Source: Melanocharis versteri (Eukaryota; Chordata; Aves; Passeriformes; Melanocharitidae). Taken from it: a stretch of DNA of 64,000 nucleotides. Shown here in pieces: positions 27,101-38,692 of this stretch; position 1 is the stretch's first letter, and each line of letters starts with the position of its first letter. The notes under the pieces are model-generated. The model saw only the letters and a program-made list of their open reading frames with translations. It did not search any database and was not told the DNA's origin. The translations under genes were made by a program, and so were the position numbers. The DNA lies in the NCBI GenBank assembly GCA_013397845.1, contig VZTG01007868.1, positions 943,082 to 1,007,081 on the forward strand, read 5' to 3'.

Positions 27101-28850
27101 TCGCATTTTCTCACTTTTCTTGAATCATGACAATCCACATCAAAAATAAAGACAGAACTGAGCAATAAGACCATGTAATATTCCAAGACCTGGAATAGAA
27201 ATTAGAAATGCTAAAGGATGTTCCTGACCACTTTGATTCACCTACTCAGATTCTTAGTATACCTCAAAATTTAGACTCAATAGTGAACTTACTAATCAGT
27301 TAAATTCTCCTGAGCTTAAAGGTCTGGAGACTCCTTTTAGACTCCAAATACTTTTTCACTGAAGACTTCCTCTTGCTGATCACTTTGTTTCACAATTTTG
27401 TTTCATAACAATATTTACATTTTTTTCGGATTTTTGGCTTTTGTTACACATACTTTATTTTGAGAACATCATGTCCCTCACTGAAGTCAACTGTTGTGCT
27501 TTGGATCTCCCCAGATTCAAATCTCTAATGTCATTCCTCACGGTCTTACACTATTCCTGTAAAACAACGTCTCCTTCCGTGGGGAATTAAACCTTCTTCT
27601 AATAACAAGGAATCAAAATACCAAGTACCTAATACTAGTAGCTAAGTGTTCTATTTTTCCAACAACTTTATATTTAAAACAGATTAGGACAAAATGACCA
27701 CAGCTATTGTACTTGCAAGAGATACTTCATTTTTAATTTGAGGAATGTGCCTTACTAAGTTGGCTGACCTTTACGACTCTGTGGGTACAAAATGTCCTCA
27801 AACTTTATTCCTCTCTCTGATAATTATTTCTTTCATTAATTATGTTTAGTGGTCAGCATAGCCTGGACATGACTGTGCAACATTGTCCAAGTTCCTTAAC
27901 CAGCCACCCTGACAATTTAACCACCACTACAGGGTGTTAAAGAGACATTGGTGAAAGATGCTGAACAGCTCTGACTGAGCTGATGGTGCATTCACAGTCT
28001 AAGGTGTTGTTTACTGCAAATAAGGCAAGATCACCAATAGCTCACAGACTTTGACAACAGAAAATGGAAAATGGTCACTTTGCTGAATCATTCCTGTTGC
28101 TCCCGATCTGTGTTTGTAAGACACTGGGCTAGGGCAGTCTAATTTCAGTTTTATCTGTAGAAATGTTTTTTGGCTAGACACTATTTGTGAGACAGATGTG
28201 GAAAAGACTCAAGGAAAAGGGTTTCACAGTTGTACTGTGAGAATTACTCTCACTCAAGACCTTCCCTGTTGTGTTTTGAACTAAGTGTCAAAGGCAGCAA
28301 AATTGTCATGAAACTTCTGCCCTTTATTCCTCCTGTTCTCTTGGACCAGCTGATTTTGCATTTAACTTATTCTATGATGCTTGATTGTCTTTTAGGATGA
28401 AAAATACTTACTTCTGGACAGAAAAATATATGAACCACCCCAGTTTCAGCCAGGGTGGTCCTGACAGAAGCCAGAGATCAATTCCATCTACAGAACGGCA
28501 ATTTCTTTAGCACTGACAGAACACAGATATTTGGGCAGGCCACATCCATGCTTCCATCTGTCCTGTGCCTTTGTGACCAGCCTCATGTGTCCATGGCATG
28601 GGGGACAGAAGGACACTCCTCATTCTGCATTAACACACGGGACAGCACCCTGATCTCTGAGACAGCTTCCAGGAGTCACTCATATTGTGCTGGCAACTGA
28701 AGAATTAGGAACTCCTAAGGTATTCCCAGGAAACTGAGAGTTACATATGACCAACACCTGTGTTTTTGAGCCACTGCAGTGCAGAAATACTTCTCTATCA
28801 CATTTATACATGCAAGTAATGAAGCCATGGTAAAGACACACAAAACTTAC

Positions 28851-28935
28851 ATAGTCATGAAAGGCTTTTGCTTCACTCGAGTGTTCACATGTTTCTCGTC
28901 TTTCTGGAGCTGCACAGTAGAGATCCCAGAACACG
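28851..28935 (-). CDS. SSBP2: SSBP-family gene, coding exon 4: end of LUFS domain
   Basis: On the minus strand CTCTTCCCTTGCAG precedes C, which completes the Cys codon split with exon 3. It is followed by 28 codons starting [14 protein letters not shown] and ending EAKAFHDY, then the donor GTAAGTTTTG (plus 28841-28850). The exon is 85 bp and ends on a codon boundary. In SSBP proteins the next residues are a Ser-Ala-rich start to the Pro/Gly-rich transactivation region; that exon is not visible to the left. The [20 protein letters not shown] form agrees with SSBP2/SSBP3 and, as I recall the family, less well with SSBP4. Intron 3 separating it from exon 3 is only 1,597 bp. With exons 2 and 3 it gives a 220-bp uninterrupted coding segment. 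Confidence 0.97.
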
Positions 28936-30532
28936 CTGCAAGGGAAGAGGTTACAGCGATGGTGAGAGTGTCACTGTGATGCTCACGTGCATTTTATGGT
29001 GCACACACACCCCACATGGATGTTCCTATACAGAATCATCACTTTCTCTCCAAAGGATGGCAACACTCACCTCTAAGGAAGAACTTAGCTTTGCAAATCA
29101 TCTATGAGGAACCAAGTCCTGCCTCTGATCTCTGAGGCAAGCAGAGCTGTACTCCTTTAATACCACTGCATTCCAGACCAAGAATCTGGTCTAATATATA
29201 AGAATATAATGTGTATTACTGTGCATTATCCCTCTGGCAACTGCTCAAATGACTTCCACAAAGCATGGGAAAGAATGAGTTCGTAATAATACGGAAAGGA
29301 AAGAAACTGGAGAGAAAACTGGGAATCATTCCATGGTCAAGGTTCATGGAATCACAGAATGGCTTGGACTGGAAGGATTTTAGAGCCCATCCAGTCCCTC
29401 CACCTTCCACCATCCCAGGTTACTCCAAACCCCATCCAACCTGGCCTTGGACACCTCCAGGGATGGGGCAGCCACAGCTTCTGTGGACAAATGTCCAGTC
29501 CTACGCTTGAACCAAAGTTCCCTGAGGGTCTGGTGCCTGGGCAAGCACGGAAAATGGATGGGCATGTTCTTAGGTCATAAAGAGTAAAAGGAAGGGTATT
29601 ATGGTACCATGGGTCTTCCCCCACAAACTCCTTTAACTGGAGTTATACACCAATCAGTTCTACCACAAAGTTTCTGGAATGAAACTGTGTGTATTCCAGA
29701 ATGACTTAATAATATATTTGATAATAAAATTTGTTGGAGTTTCATAGTGGTTTTTTAGTGGTTTAGACTTAATCCTCTATAACTTAATCCAGCACCATAA
29801 TAGGGATTTATGGACAATTTGAGCACTCCGCTGCAGACAATAAAAATTAAGGATAATGCAGACATTAGAGATAAAAGGGACACATTCTTGCCAGGCTTCC
29901 ATCACACAGGAAAAGCTGCGAAAGAATGGTCAAAGAAGGATACCCCACTTCCCATGCAGCTGTGCAAATCACTTGGGTTCAAATGGGATCGGTTCAAAAC
30001 TTGTGAATTCTTGTACTCCTGACAGCTGGGCATATTCTCTGCAGTTCTACATTCCTTCAAATACAGGCTTATTGGATATTTTAAAATAATGAATAAACAC
30101 CATGGCTACACAGCAGTGCCTATGACCACTCTTCTCCTCTGGGGAATTCCACACACACAGCTATGGACCACAGACTGAGCAAGCTCACATCCACACACAG
30201 TCCCTGTATTTACTGCATTTTCTTTGCAAATGCAAGTATTTATGATATGTAGAATGATCCCCTAGCTGCAAAATATGCTGGAAGGTGGTGAAGAAGGAAA
30301 GCCAGGCCACCTTCCTTCTTATCAACGCACAACGCACTATTTCTTTTTTTCTGTATCCAGTGTCCATATCTTTTCCTGTATCTATTTTCCTGTTATTTTA
30401 TCCCTTAACAAGAGAATGCTTCTTAATCCTCATCCTCTCGTTCTTCTTACAGTGTTCACCTGAATTTCTTGCCTCCAGCAGCTGGAACTGTCCATCAACA
30501 TCTAAAAAAATCAGAGCAAAACTGGTACTTAC
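28936..30532 (-). other. Intron 3 of the SSBP gene
   Basis: Complete 1,597-bp intron from the exon 3 donor (GTAAGTACC) to the exon 4 acceptor (CTTCCCTTGCAG) on the minus strand. It contains one CR1 3' fragment near 29.35-29.5 kb on the same strand as the gene. Otherwise it is unremarkable AT-rich sequence. Confidence 0.93.
29345..29500 (-). mobile_element. CR1 LINE 3' fragment, antisense to plus
   Basis: Plus strand reads 'atggaatcacagaatggcttggactggaagg', 'cccatccagtccctcc', 'ccatcccaggttactccaa' and 'acctggccttggacacctccagggatggggcagccacagcttct'. This is the canonical reverse complement of a CR1 3' end. The 3' terminus is at about 29345. It sits in intron 3, in the same orientation as the gene. 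Confidence 0.92.
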
Positions 30533-30594
30533 CACCACCAGGAATGCAAGAATCCTGGGGGCTCCCCCAGTGTGATGTTTTTTTCCCATCTTAT
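30533..30594 (-). CDS. SSBP2: SSBP-family gene, coding exon 3: middle of LUFS domain
   Basis: On the minus strand TTTTGTTTTAG is followed by ATAAGATGGGAA, giving IRWEKNITLGEPP and then GFLHSWW. The exon ends with TG, the first two bases of a Cys codon, directly before GTAAGTACC. This is the conserved Trp-rich centre of the SSBP LUFS domain. At 62 bp (20 codons plus two bases) it is too short to show as an open frame with its own start. Its phase joins exon 2 (boundary after SAQTFLSE) and exon 4 (which supplies the third base of Cys). Intron 2 on its 5' side is 4,026 bp. All invariant-looking aromatic residues (W in IRW, F and WW in FLHSWW) are intact, so there is no sign of a pseudogene. The paralogue assignment carries the same doubt as for exon 2. 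Confidence 0.97.
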
Positions 30595-32689
30595 CTAAAA
30601 CAAAACGATAAAAACAGAGGTGTACATTCTTGTGATCATTGTGACTAAAAAGCATTACATAATTCAGATAGAAAAAAGATGAGGAAGAGAAGATTTCACA
30701 GTTATGAAATGCTTTATGGTCATCAATTTGGATGCCCTATTTACTTACTTTTTTTCATTTATTGATATAGCTGATACTTAAAATTGGCCCTTCTTATGCT
30801 AGGGAAGCATAGTCTAGAATTTTATTCTTTGGGGTTTTTTAAATTCTGAATATATCGTGTATTATTTTAAGGTCAAAAATGCATGATTAAAAAAGTGACT
30901 ATAAAGTACCCCTGAAACCTGAGATCTTTTCCCATCTGCACAGGACTGGTGCTGTGGATTCAGCAGGTGGCACTCTTCCCCCCGCAGCCACGGCCAGCTG
31001 CGTTTCATAATCCTCAAGGAGTGCTTCAGTCGCAGGTAATGTGGCAAAAGCCAGGCAGCACCCCTGCCAGTCTCCCACCACCCGGGGAGAATGTACAGCT
31101 ACTCTGGCTTGCTTTTCTGAGCTGGAGCTCTCCTCAACACCTGTACTGCCTGGGACTTCCTTCCCACCAAGCGAACTTGGTTTGTTTGATGCTGTTTTCA
31201 GTGGAAATGCAGTCTAGGAACTCTCAACTCCCAAATTCAAACTTTTGCTGTTGGTCAGGGAACCCATCAGACAACACAAATCACAGCAACAGCGTCTGTC
31301 TCTCTGCAAAACGTCCCAGATGTTGTACCTTAATTATAATCACACAACCACCTTTTCAATGCCAGTCAGTAGCTCATCCTTAACTCCAAAATTAAAGTGT
31401 TTGGGCTATAATAAAGCCCACACAACACTGTCCAGATGAATGTCTCATGTTAGAACTTGGTGGATCTAAGGCATTGTGTGCACTCCAAACTCCCCCAGTT
31501 ACGACACACAGCATCATTTCCTGTCCAACTCTGTTAAAAAAGGAGTTGTTCAAAGCACAAACCATATTCTTCTGTAGAGACCGAAGTAATGGCAGACAAG
31601 AAGAGGGTTGTTTTAATTAACTGCTTAAGTAGCCTTAATATGAAAGGAATTTAAAGAGATAGATCCATATACATATATGTAAAAGTACATAAAAGCTTAA
31701 TATTGAAGGTAGATATAGTGTTCCTACTGCCAAGGGCCCTCCTAAAACTGGCATTTTTCAAAGAGACTTAAGATTCTCAACTCCAACTTAATTTCCACAT
31801 CCAATTCTTAAGAAATTTAAACATATACAAGTTTTGTCAATAGCAGAAGAATATGTAGCCCATACACCTAAAAATGTTGTTTGCACTTCCATGAAAATCC
31901 CTATAGAAAATCCCAGACACAAAGAAACCTAATGCAATTTTGATATACTATATGAACACAACAATTCAAAAATAATCTTGCTATTTTAAATCGTTTATAA
32001 AAGATAACCTTGAGCCACTATAACTTTAGTTGGTAAAGCTGGCAGAATGAAAACCAACATCCTTCACACAGTAGCTAATACACAAAAAACATATTTTACA
32101 AAGTTTCTGCTTACGTGCTGTCAGAAAAAAGTGATGAACGTTTGAAAGCCAAAGCTGCTACAAAGGTGTTACACACTCTTCAAATACACTTCTCTGAGGC
32201 ACAGCTGCTCCTCATGTGCCCTGGGAACGTCTTGGAAAGACTTGTATTAATGATCAGGAACACACAGTACCTCTGAGAAGGTTCAAAATAACATCATGAA
32301 GAGATGCATTGTACAACCAGAACGGAAAAGGGGTTCCTGAAGTAGAAAAATCATTCGCTTAAGAGTTAAATCATGTCTGTGAAGAACACCCACATTATGT
32401 CTAAGCAGTGTTTGTTTTCCTCAAGGCAGGGCCTGGTGAGGAAATTACCCAATACAGGTCTTTTGTGGGTCCTGGGACATCCGTCATCTTGAGAAACTGA
32501 TTTGGAGAAGGAGACTGAAGGGAGTGTGGAAATCTGGGGCTCTTTTCAAGGATTTTTGTTTTGTTCTTTGAGAATATCCATACTTGTGTCTCGCATGGCA
32601 GATGTGGTCTGTCTGATCAATGAGAATTATCAAGAATTATTAATTATAGAAAAAAAAAAATCTTCCTTGTCAGCTGTACCGGTTAAGCT

Positions 32690-32930
32690 CATAGCCAGGG
32701 AATGATTAACTGGGAAATGCCCACCAACCTGGTCCAGCCAGGCTAATGGAATTATCCCTCCAAGGCTGGAATCTGACTGCCCGGATAGAAAATACATGGG
32801 ATAAGGATCAGCTCTTCAAGGGAAGCATATAAAAGTCAAACTAGACACAAAGCATGACAAAAACACAGGGATGCTCAGGACAACCATCCCTAAGTTATAG
32901 AGTATCACACTGGATTCATGGATATCCAAC
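32690..32930 (+). mobile_element. Possible old LTR-like fragment in intron 2
   Basis: Contains 'catgggataaggatcagctcttcaagg' shortly before TATAAAAG at 32828-32835 and 'cacactggattcatgg' downstream, an order loosely shared with the 9.9-kb block. Termini and target-site duplication were not found. The evidence is weak. Confidence 0.22.
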
Positions 32931-33880
32931 TTATATTTTCCTTTAATTTGGCTCCATTCCTCGGAGCCACAGTCCCTGGCAGACCTGTGAGAGAGGGCTC
33001 AATCTTTAGACACCACTGGCTGCCCTACAGCTCAGACAATCTATGTGTGCTCTTCTTTTAAGACCCAACACTCCGCTTTAGAGTTACTCTGAACCATTTA
33101 ACTTCTAAATGAAACCCACCCAAACTGAGAGAGCGTCCAGCCCAACAGTCACAGAACCATTCACAAGAATTGTCAGCACCTTTACGCCCCTGCACTGCTA
33201 ATTAGTGAGGGAAATAAACTCACAGCTCCTACCTCATACCCACTCTATGCACTACTAATTGTCCCTGACCCATGTTGACCATCTCTTGATGAGCATAAAT
33301 CTTAATTTTGAGGCTTTGATATATCCTTATGTTTCATTGCTCAGACCTGAGAGCTCCTCTGTAACTCAAGACCAAATTAGTTGCAAAAGCCGAGTTTCAA
33401 CACATTGTATTTAATGTTTTCTGGAAATCCAGATGTCGTACCAGCTACACTTCTGCCAACTGCTCATTTTGCAAATACATCATAAAAACAAACTGAGCAA
33501 AATTTACCTTGTGCAATGCATTATTTACAAATGACAGCTGCTTTGGGAAAGCCAAGATGATACTCTACATTATTTTATCTCTTATTTTTCCATTGCTTTG
33601 CCACAGAGATAAAACAATTGTCAAAACCATGCTTTACTATAAACATAAACTGATCCTACTACAATTCTACCCTTTTCCCTTATCTCTGCTCTGTCAGTTT
33701 TATGTAAACATCACAAACAATGCTCTGGATTTTCATTTTCCCCTCTTCCATCTCCAAAATGTCATCACCAGCATAATAATTGTATTAGCTTTTGGAGGAG
33801 GATCTGCTAAAGAAGCAAATTTTCCTAAGACAGTATCTTGCCTATTTTTTCCCAACTTCTGCTCACTATTCCTATTATTT

Positions 33881-33936
33881 CTACTACTACTACTACACTA
33901 TTACTATTATTATTAGTTATTATTATCTTATATGTT
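33881..33936. repeat. TAC/TTA trinucleotide microsatellite
   Basis: Runs of CTA/TAC followed by TTA/ATT triplets, read directly. The Tyr/Leu-rich open frames over it are artefacts. Confidence 0.93.
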
Positions 33937-34620
33937 CTTGTCAAAGATTAAAAATAATAATAAACCTAGAAAACTTCAATATCTTCAGCATATGTTTGTA
34001 TCCTAGGGCAAAAGTAAAATGCTAAGGAGACAAAATTTACTTCAACCTTCAAAAGATGCATACAAAGTCTTTGAAAAGACTCTCAACAAGAAAAAAAAAA
34101 AACCAAAACTATTGTGTAAAGGTAAAAATTCCACTAGTGGTTGAAAGTGTTTAAAAAAGCAGGACCTAAGTGGTTGTGGCCATCATTGATTCAACACATG
34201 AAAAGAAGTGAAGTGGTTAAAAGCATGGTGAGAGCACAGAGAGATCAGCAGTGCTTCAGAGAAGGAGAACTGATAGTGTGTGACAGTGGGATGTAAAATA
34301 CATTTAGAAGGGTCCATCATTCACAACTGGAGATATCAATAGTAAGTTAAAAGGTCATCAAAACGAGTACTACTGAAGTGTTCTTTAACATGCCCACTTA
34401 TTAGAGCAAATAGATAATCTTCCCTAATGTAGAATGGGGATAACAAACCACAGCAAAAACAGTTACACAAAGTCATGAAAAATAGCATGGCAAACTGGAT
34501 TCCAGAGGATGAGGAACAGCTGATTCAGGCAAACTGATATCCAAGGTTCTCAGTGCTGTTATCCTAGACCAAACCATATTTATTTCACTTAGGCCCTTAG
34601 AAGCCACATAAAAAACTCAC

Positions 34621-34693
34621 CTCTGATAAAAATGTCTGGGCTGATTTCTGCGCTCCTACATGGAGCAGATATTCATACACGTACAGTGCTAAT
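34621..34693 (-). CDS. SSBP2: SSBP-family gene (SSBP2 favoured), coding exon 2: start of LUFS/LisH domain
   Basis: Read on the minus strand, a pyrimidine tract ending TTTTTCAG is followed by one base (A) that completes a Lys codon. Then come 24 codons beginning LALYVYEYLLHV and ending SAQTFLSE, and a GTGAGT donor (plus positions 34615-34620). This is the opening of the LUFS domain of SSBP2/SSBP3/SSBP4, including the LisH-type helix. In this family the LUFS domain drives tetramer assembly and binding to LDB1/LDB2, stabilising nuclear LIM-homeodomain/LMO transcription complexes. The exon is 73 bp, enters with one base of a split codon and leaves on a codon boundary, matching exon 3. Exon 1, with the start codon, is not in the window. 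The paralogue is uncertain because this peptide is shared; the large introns favour SSBP2. The identification of the family is very secure. Confidence 0.97.
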
Positions 34694-35345
34694 CTGAAAA
34701 ATAAACAGAAAGGACAATATTTAGTATTGTGCATTTGTTTGCTCCTCTTCTTCAGAAATAAAGGATTATCACAAGTTTGAGGTATGCCCCACTGCCTTCC
34801 ACAAAGCACAATGTACTGAACGTGCCAAATCTATTACCTCTACCAGAATTTTTCACGTAGACATGTAGGTCAATCTGACCAGAGGTGTTTAAATAGTCGT
34901 TAATTTAAACATTATTAAGCCCCCAAATTACTTAATGTCAACAATTTTAATATTTGGACAAGTGCCCAGTGGGCTAACAAGTGACCCAGTGCTGCTCTGT
35001 GCAAGCATGCTTACTGTAAATACAATACATTCATACAGCATCACTGATTGTTTTTCCAGGTCAACTTTTTTAACATGTGGAATGCGTCAAGCTGTTAGCA
35101 CACTTGAAAAATAGCCCTGTGGTTTTTCCAGAGAACGTGGAAACTTCAGGCTGCATCAGGGGAAGCGATGGCAGCCTCGGTGCACTGCATGGCTGAACAA
35201 CCACAGCTCTGCAGTGAAGGGAAAACAGATCCTGAGATTCATCCAGACCTGGGCTCTGGTGGCAGCAGAGCTACAAACGACTGCCACAGCTCCAGATGAC
35301 TCCCCAGAGCCTCCTGTCCGTCTGTCTGCGAGCCTCAGGCTTTCC

Positions 35346-35521
35346 AGAAGGAAAGGGAGAAGAAAGAAGGAGAAGGAGGAGGAGAAGGAGAAGGAGAAGG
35401 AGAAGGAGAAGGAGAAGGAGAAGGAGAAGGAGAAGGAGAAGGAGAAGGAGAAGGAGAAGGAGAAGAAGGAGAAGGAGAAGGAGAAGGAGGAGGAGGAGGA
35501 GAAGAAGAAGGAGAAGGAGAA
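35346..35521. repeat. 176-bp pure purine tract, mainly (GGAGAA)n
   Basis: Every base from 35346 to 35521 is A or G, dominated by the GGAGAA hexamer with a few GAA and GGA interruptions. On the gene's strand it is an unbroken (TTCTCC)n pyrimidine tract that ends 653 bp before the exon 2 acceptor. Its Lys/Glu, Arg-only, Ser/Phe and Leu-only open frames are translation artefacts. Confidence 0.98.
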
Positions 35522-38500
35522 CATCTTTTATGTTTGCTACCGTGCTGTTTCTAAGAAGTAAAATGTATTTGAATGCAACAAGTGATACACAGCTACTCTT
35601 ACTTGAAACATTCTTACTATTCATTTTCAAAAACCTGCAGATAACTACAGAAAGAAGAGAGGGAAAGGATCTCCTGTTACTGTCCAAAACTCCATGCCAT
35701 GTTCTGTGTGATCACTGTCATCGTGGCACTGATGGAGCAGTTATTATTGCAGTGACCTATCAAGTGTGAAATTTTAAAATGTCAGGGAAGCATTCTCCAA
35801 AAATGGTTTTCACTGTTGTTTGTGCCTTGTACATGCAATACATACACATATTACTTTAGTCTGTCCAGCTTCAAAAGCAAAGATATACTTTTTTCTCAAG
35901 TTAAATATATATAATTCAAACATGTAACTAGTTTTAGTTTGAACTCTCTAAGTACTGTGGTGAGAGAGGATCTCTTAAGAGCTGACTTAATTCTTCCCAG
36001 GTCAACTACCATCCAAACTTTAAGCAATAGATGTTGTAGACAAAATCTAAGACAGATGTAAAAGACAGAGAAGAAACACTTTTCTGCCACAGCCAATACA
36101 TCCTGAACACCCTGCAATGCTTTAAAGCACCTCATTTATCTTGTGAGAGTCTCTTTTTTGTTCTTGTCCAAACATGAAGCCTGCAGTCCAGATAAAAGGG
36201 TTTGTGTGCTCACATCCTTCCTGCCCTGTGAAGGAAAGTGAAGCTGCACAAACCCTGGGTTTACTGCTGGGGGTTCACAGCACCCCCACGGGTCTGCCAT
36301 CGATTGAAAGCCTTGGCAGACAGGGCCAAACCTTGATGCCCACACCGACAGCACAAGACTTTAATGCCCAGAGAGATTTGTGCCTCCTCTCAGGACTCCT
36401 GGGGTACCTGCAGAGTACCTCCAGCACAGCCCAACATCTCTGCCTGCCCCCACTGTCTCTGCTCCAAAAACACAAGATATTTCAACACAGCAACAAAAAG
36501 ACAACCCTAAAACTTTTGACCTAAACACACAGAATGTGCTAATTAAGCACCATGCTAAATGTGAACATCTCCAGCTCTGTGCAAGTGCTGTTACCTCTTG
36601 GGCTAAACAAACCAGCAGTGCAATGAAATGGTGTTTAATGAGTGCATGGTGGGGCAAACGTGGCAGATTTCAGTAAAAGAATAAATAGCCAGGCTTTAGG
36701 CTTCCAGGTTGATCCAGCTGTGGTAAACCCCAGGCTGGCAAGGGCTGTGCCAGGACAGCTGGGGCCTCCCACCGACAGATGTGGGACAGGAGCAGAGCAC
36801 AGAATAACCCCGTCGTGTCTTGCTAGGTCTGTATGGCTGACCCAGCCCCTGTTATTGCGCTGTCAGGAAGTCTTTGCACTGCGTAGCAATGTTATGGGCT
36901 CATTCGGAATAAACGCATTCCCCGCAGAGATCAAAAGAGAGATACTAATGTTTCACTGTGTCACAGCCGAAGGATCAACGGGAAACTGATGCTCTGGGGA
37001 AAGACGGCAGAGGCGCCCGAAAAGGTGAAACACTGTGTAACAACGAGGAACACCGAACATACAAACTGTAACGACAGGCTAGGAACAGGACGAGACAAAA
37101 GCCAGGCTACAGTTCAAGCGTGTAAAATGAACAAATTAATAGACTATTTAACATACTGGCATAACACTAAGAAAGTATTAGTGAGGTGGTCTTCAACACC
37201 AAAAGACTTGGGTTTGAAGTGACATTTTAAATAGACAGTTTTTACTCATTAAACTGGTGTGAGAAACCGTGTAGAAGCAGCAAGCAGACATATGTTGAAT
37301 TTTCACATTTGCATACTTGTTGACATCCCATGAGTAATGTGAGGAAAAAATATTTCCAATCAATTTATGACAATGCTGCAGTAATTTCTGTTAAAGACAT
37401 GACACAGGCCAGAGCTCCCCCCTCCCTGCCAAGACAATTAGAGCACACATTCATCTGTACCCTGATGATACATTCACTCCATTAACAAACAAAAAGGTTA
37501 CTGTCTGACTCATGTTGCTAACCTGGTGCACTTTGCCTGAAGTTCCCGCTCTAATTGGACAAGGCATTCTTACATCCCACAAGCAGCTACTAATTCCAAA
37601 GAAAAGAACCATTTAAGTGGTTCAAGTCAACCATTTATCAGAATATTACCAGGAAATAAACAGTAATCCCTCTAACTGTGCCGTGGAAATTACATTCCTA
37701 CATTCTAAAGATGGGGAGATGCAATTATCTTAATGAGAACTTACGACTCAAGCCTTGCAGCAGTATTTCCATTGACGAAAACATGGTGAACTCACCCAAT
37801 TCCAAACCAAAAGACTAGGACTGCACATCACACAAGTCTTCCCACCACTTCCTCCGTCACCAAGAGCCATTATGCTGCTAACATCTGATGCTGAATGTAA
37901 AAAAATGAAGTATCTATAGCGGGAATCTTCCAGATCTGAGCATCACCAAGATACATTTATAGCATTTTTAGATTGTTAAGATGTGATTTTTTGAAAACTC
38001 TTCCTGTATGGAGAGTTTAGCATATGGCGCACCATCCATTTAACTTTTGGTGGGTTCAAAACAGTAATTAAAGAACTAGAAAATCAATATCCATACATAA
38101 TTGTAAGTCTGAGGGAAGCAGCTGAGCGAGAATGAAAAGCAACTTCATAGAAGAAATCTTAAATGTTACTCTCCATGTTTCAGAAGACCTCATCTATTCC
38201 AAAATTACTACTCTGAACTATACAGAGAAGTAGCTTTGTTGTTGTTTTCAAGAATGTTTATAGAGTTCAGTTCAAATCCATATTTCATTTCAAATCCTAG
38301 GAATCTCACTAATCTCACATTCAAATTACAAACCTCATTCTCTAAAACAAGAGCAAGTAGCACTGAATCTTAGCACATGTCTTAAGTGGGGGTTTTCTGA
38401 ACAAATTTTCTTGAATCCATCAATCCAGTACTTTAAAATCTGCTCCAAAGCTCCTGGTGGCAAGCTGGTTTTACCAAGTTTCAACAAACACCGGTAAACA

Positions 38501-38660
38501 ACCCTTCTGAGGAAGTTTGTTTAACATGCCAAACCACATTTTCTGGCCTATTCAGTCACACTGACAGTCATTTTTCCCCCCTTCTCTCCCCCTGTTTTTA
38601 GCATGTTTATATGGTAATATAATTTGTCCCTATGTATTTATTTTTAATATATATTTGACA

Positions 38661-38692
38661 TACATATATGTGTGTGTGTGTATATATATATA
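38661..38692. repeat. (TG)n(TA)n compound microsatellite
   Basis: TG repeats at 38669-38680 followed by TA repeats to 38692, read directly. Confidence 0.95.

Larger units (their letters stand above)
1..28850 (-). other. Intron 4 of the SSBP gene (5' part, incomplete)
   Basis: Everything left of the exon 4 donor is intronic as far as I can see. I looked for the expected next exon (encoding Ser-Ala-Ala-Ala-Ala-Pro-Ser-Pro and ending in a Gly-Phe-Phe-Gln stretch) and found none with valid splice sites, so the intron exceeds 28.8 kb. It holds CR1 fragments near 1.0, 4.4 and 10.5 kb, poly-T, T/G-rich, CTTT, ATT and GT tracts, a CpG-enriched patch near 12.9 kb, a weak LTR-like piece near 9.9 kb and a stronger minus-strand LTR-like element at 20.4-21.1 kb. 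The remaining stretches, including 13.1-19.8 kb and 21.2-28.8 kb, are AT-rich unique-looking DNA with no gene I can support. Confidence 0.8.
30595..34620 (-). other. Intron 2 of the SSBP gene
   Basis: Complete 4,026-bp intron from the exon 2 donor (GTGAGTTTTT) to the exon 3 acceptor (TTTTGTTTTAG) on the minus strand. It contains a TAC/TTA microsatellite near 33.9 kb and a possible old LTR-like piece near 32.8 kb on the opposite strand. I see no additional exon. Confidence 0.93.

Noticed and set aside
35156..35769. Long open frames on both strands (Lys/Glu, poly-Arg, poly-Leu, Ser/Phe)
   Set aside because: All run through the (GGAGAA)n repeat, which lacks stops in every frame. Composition artefact.
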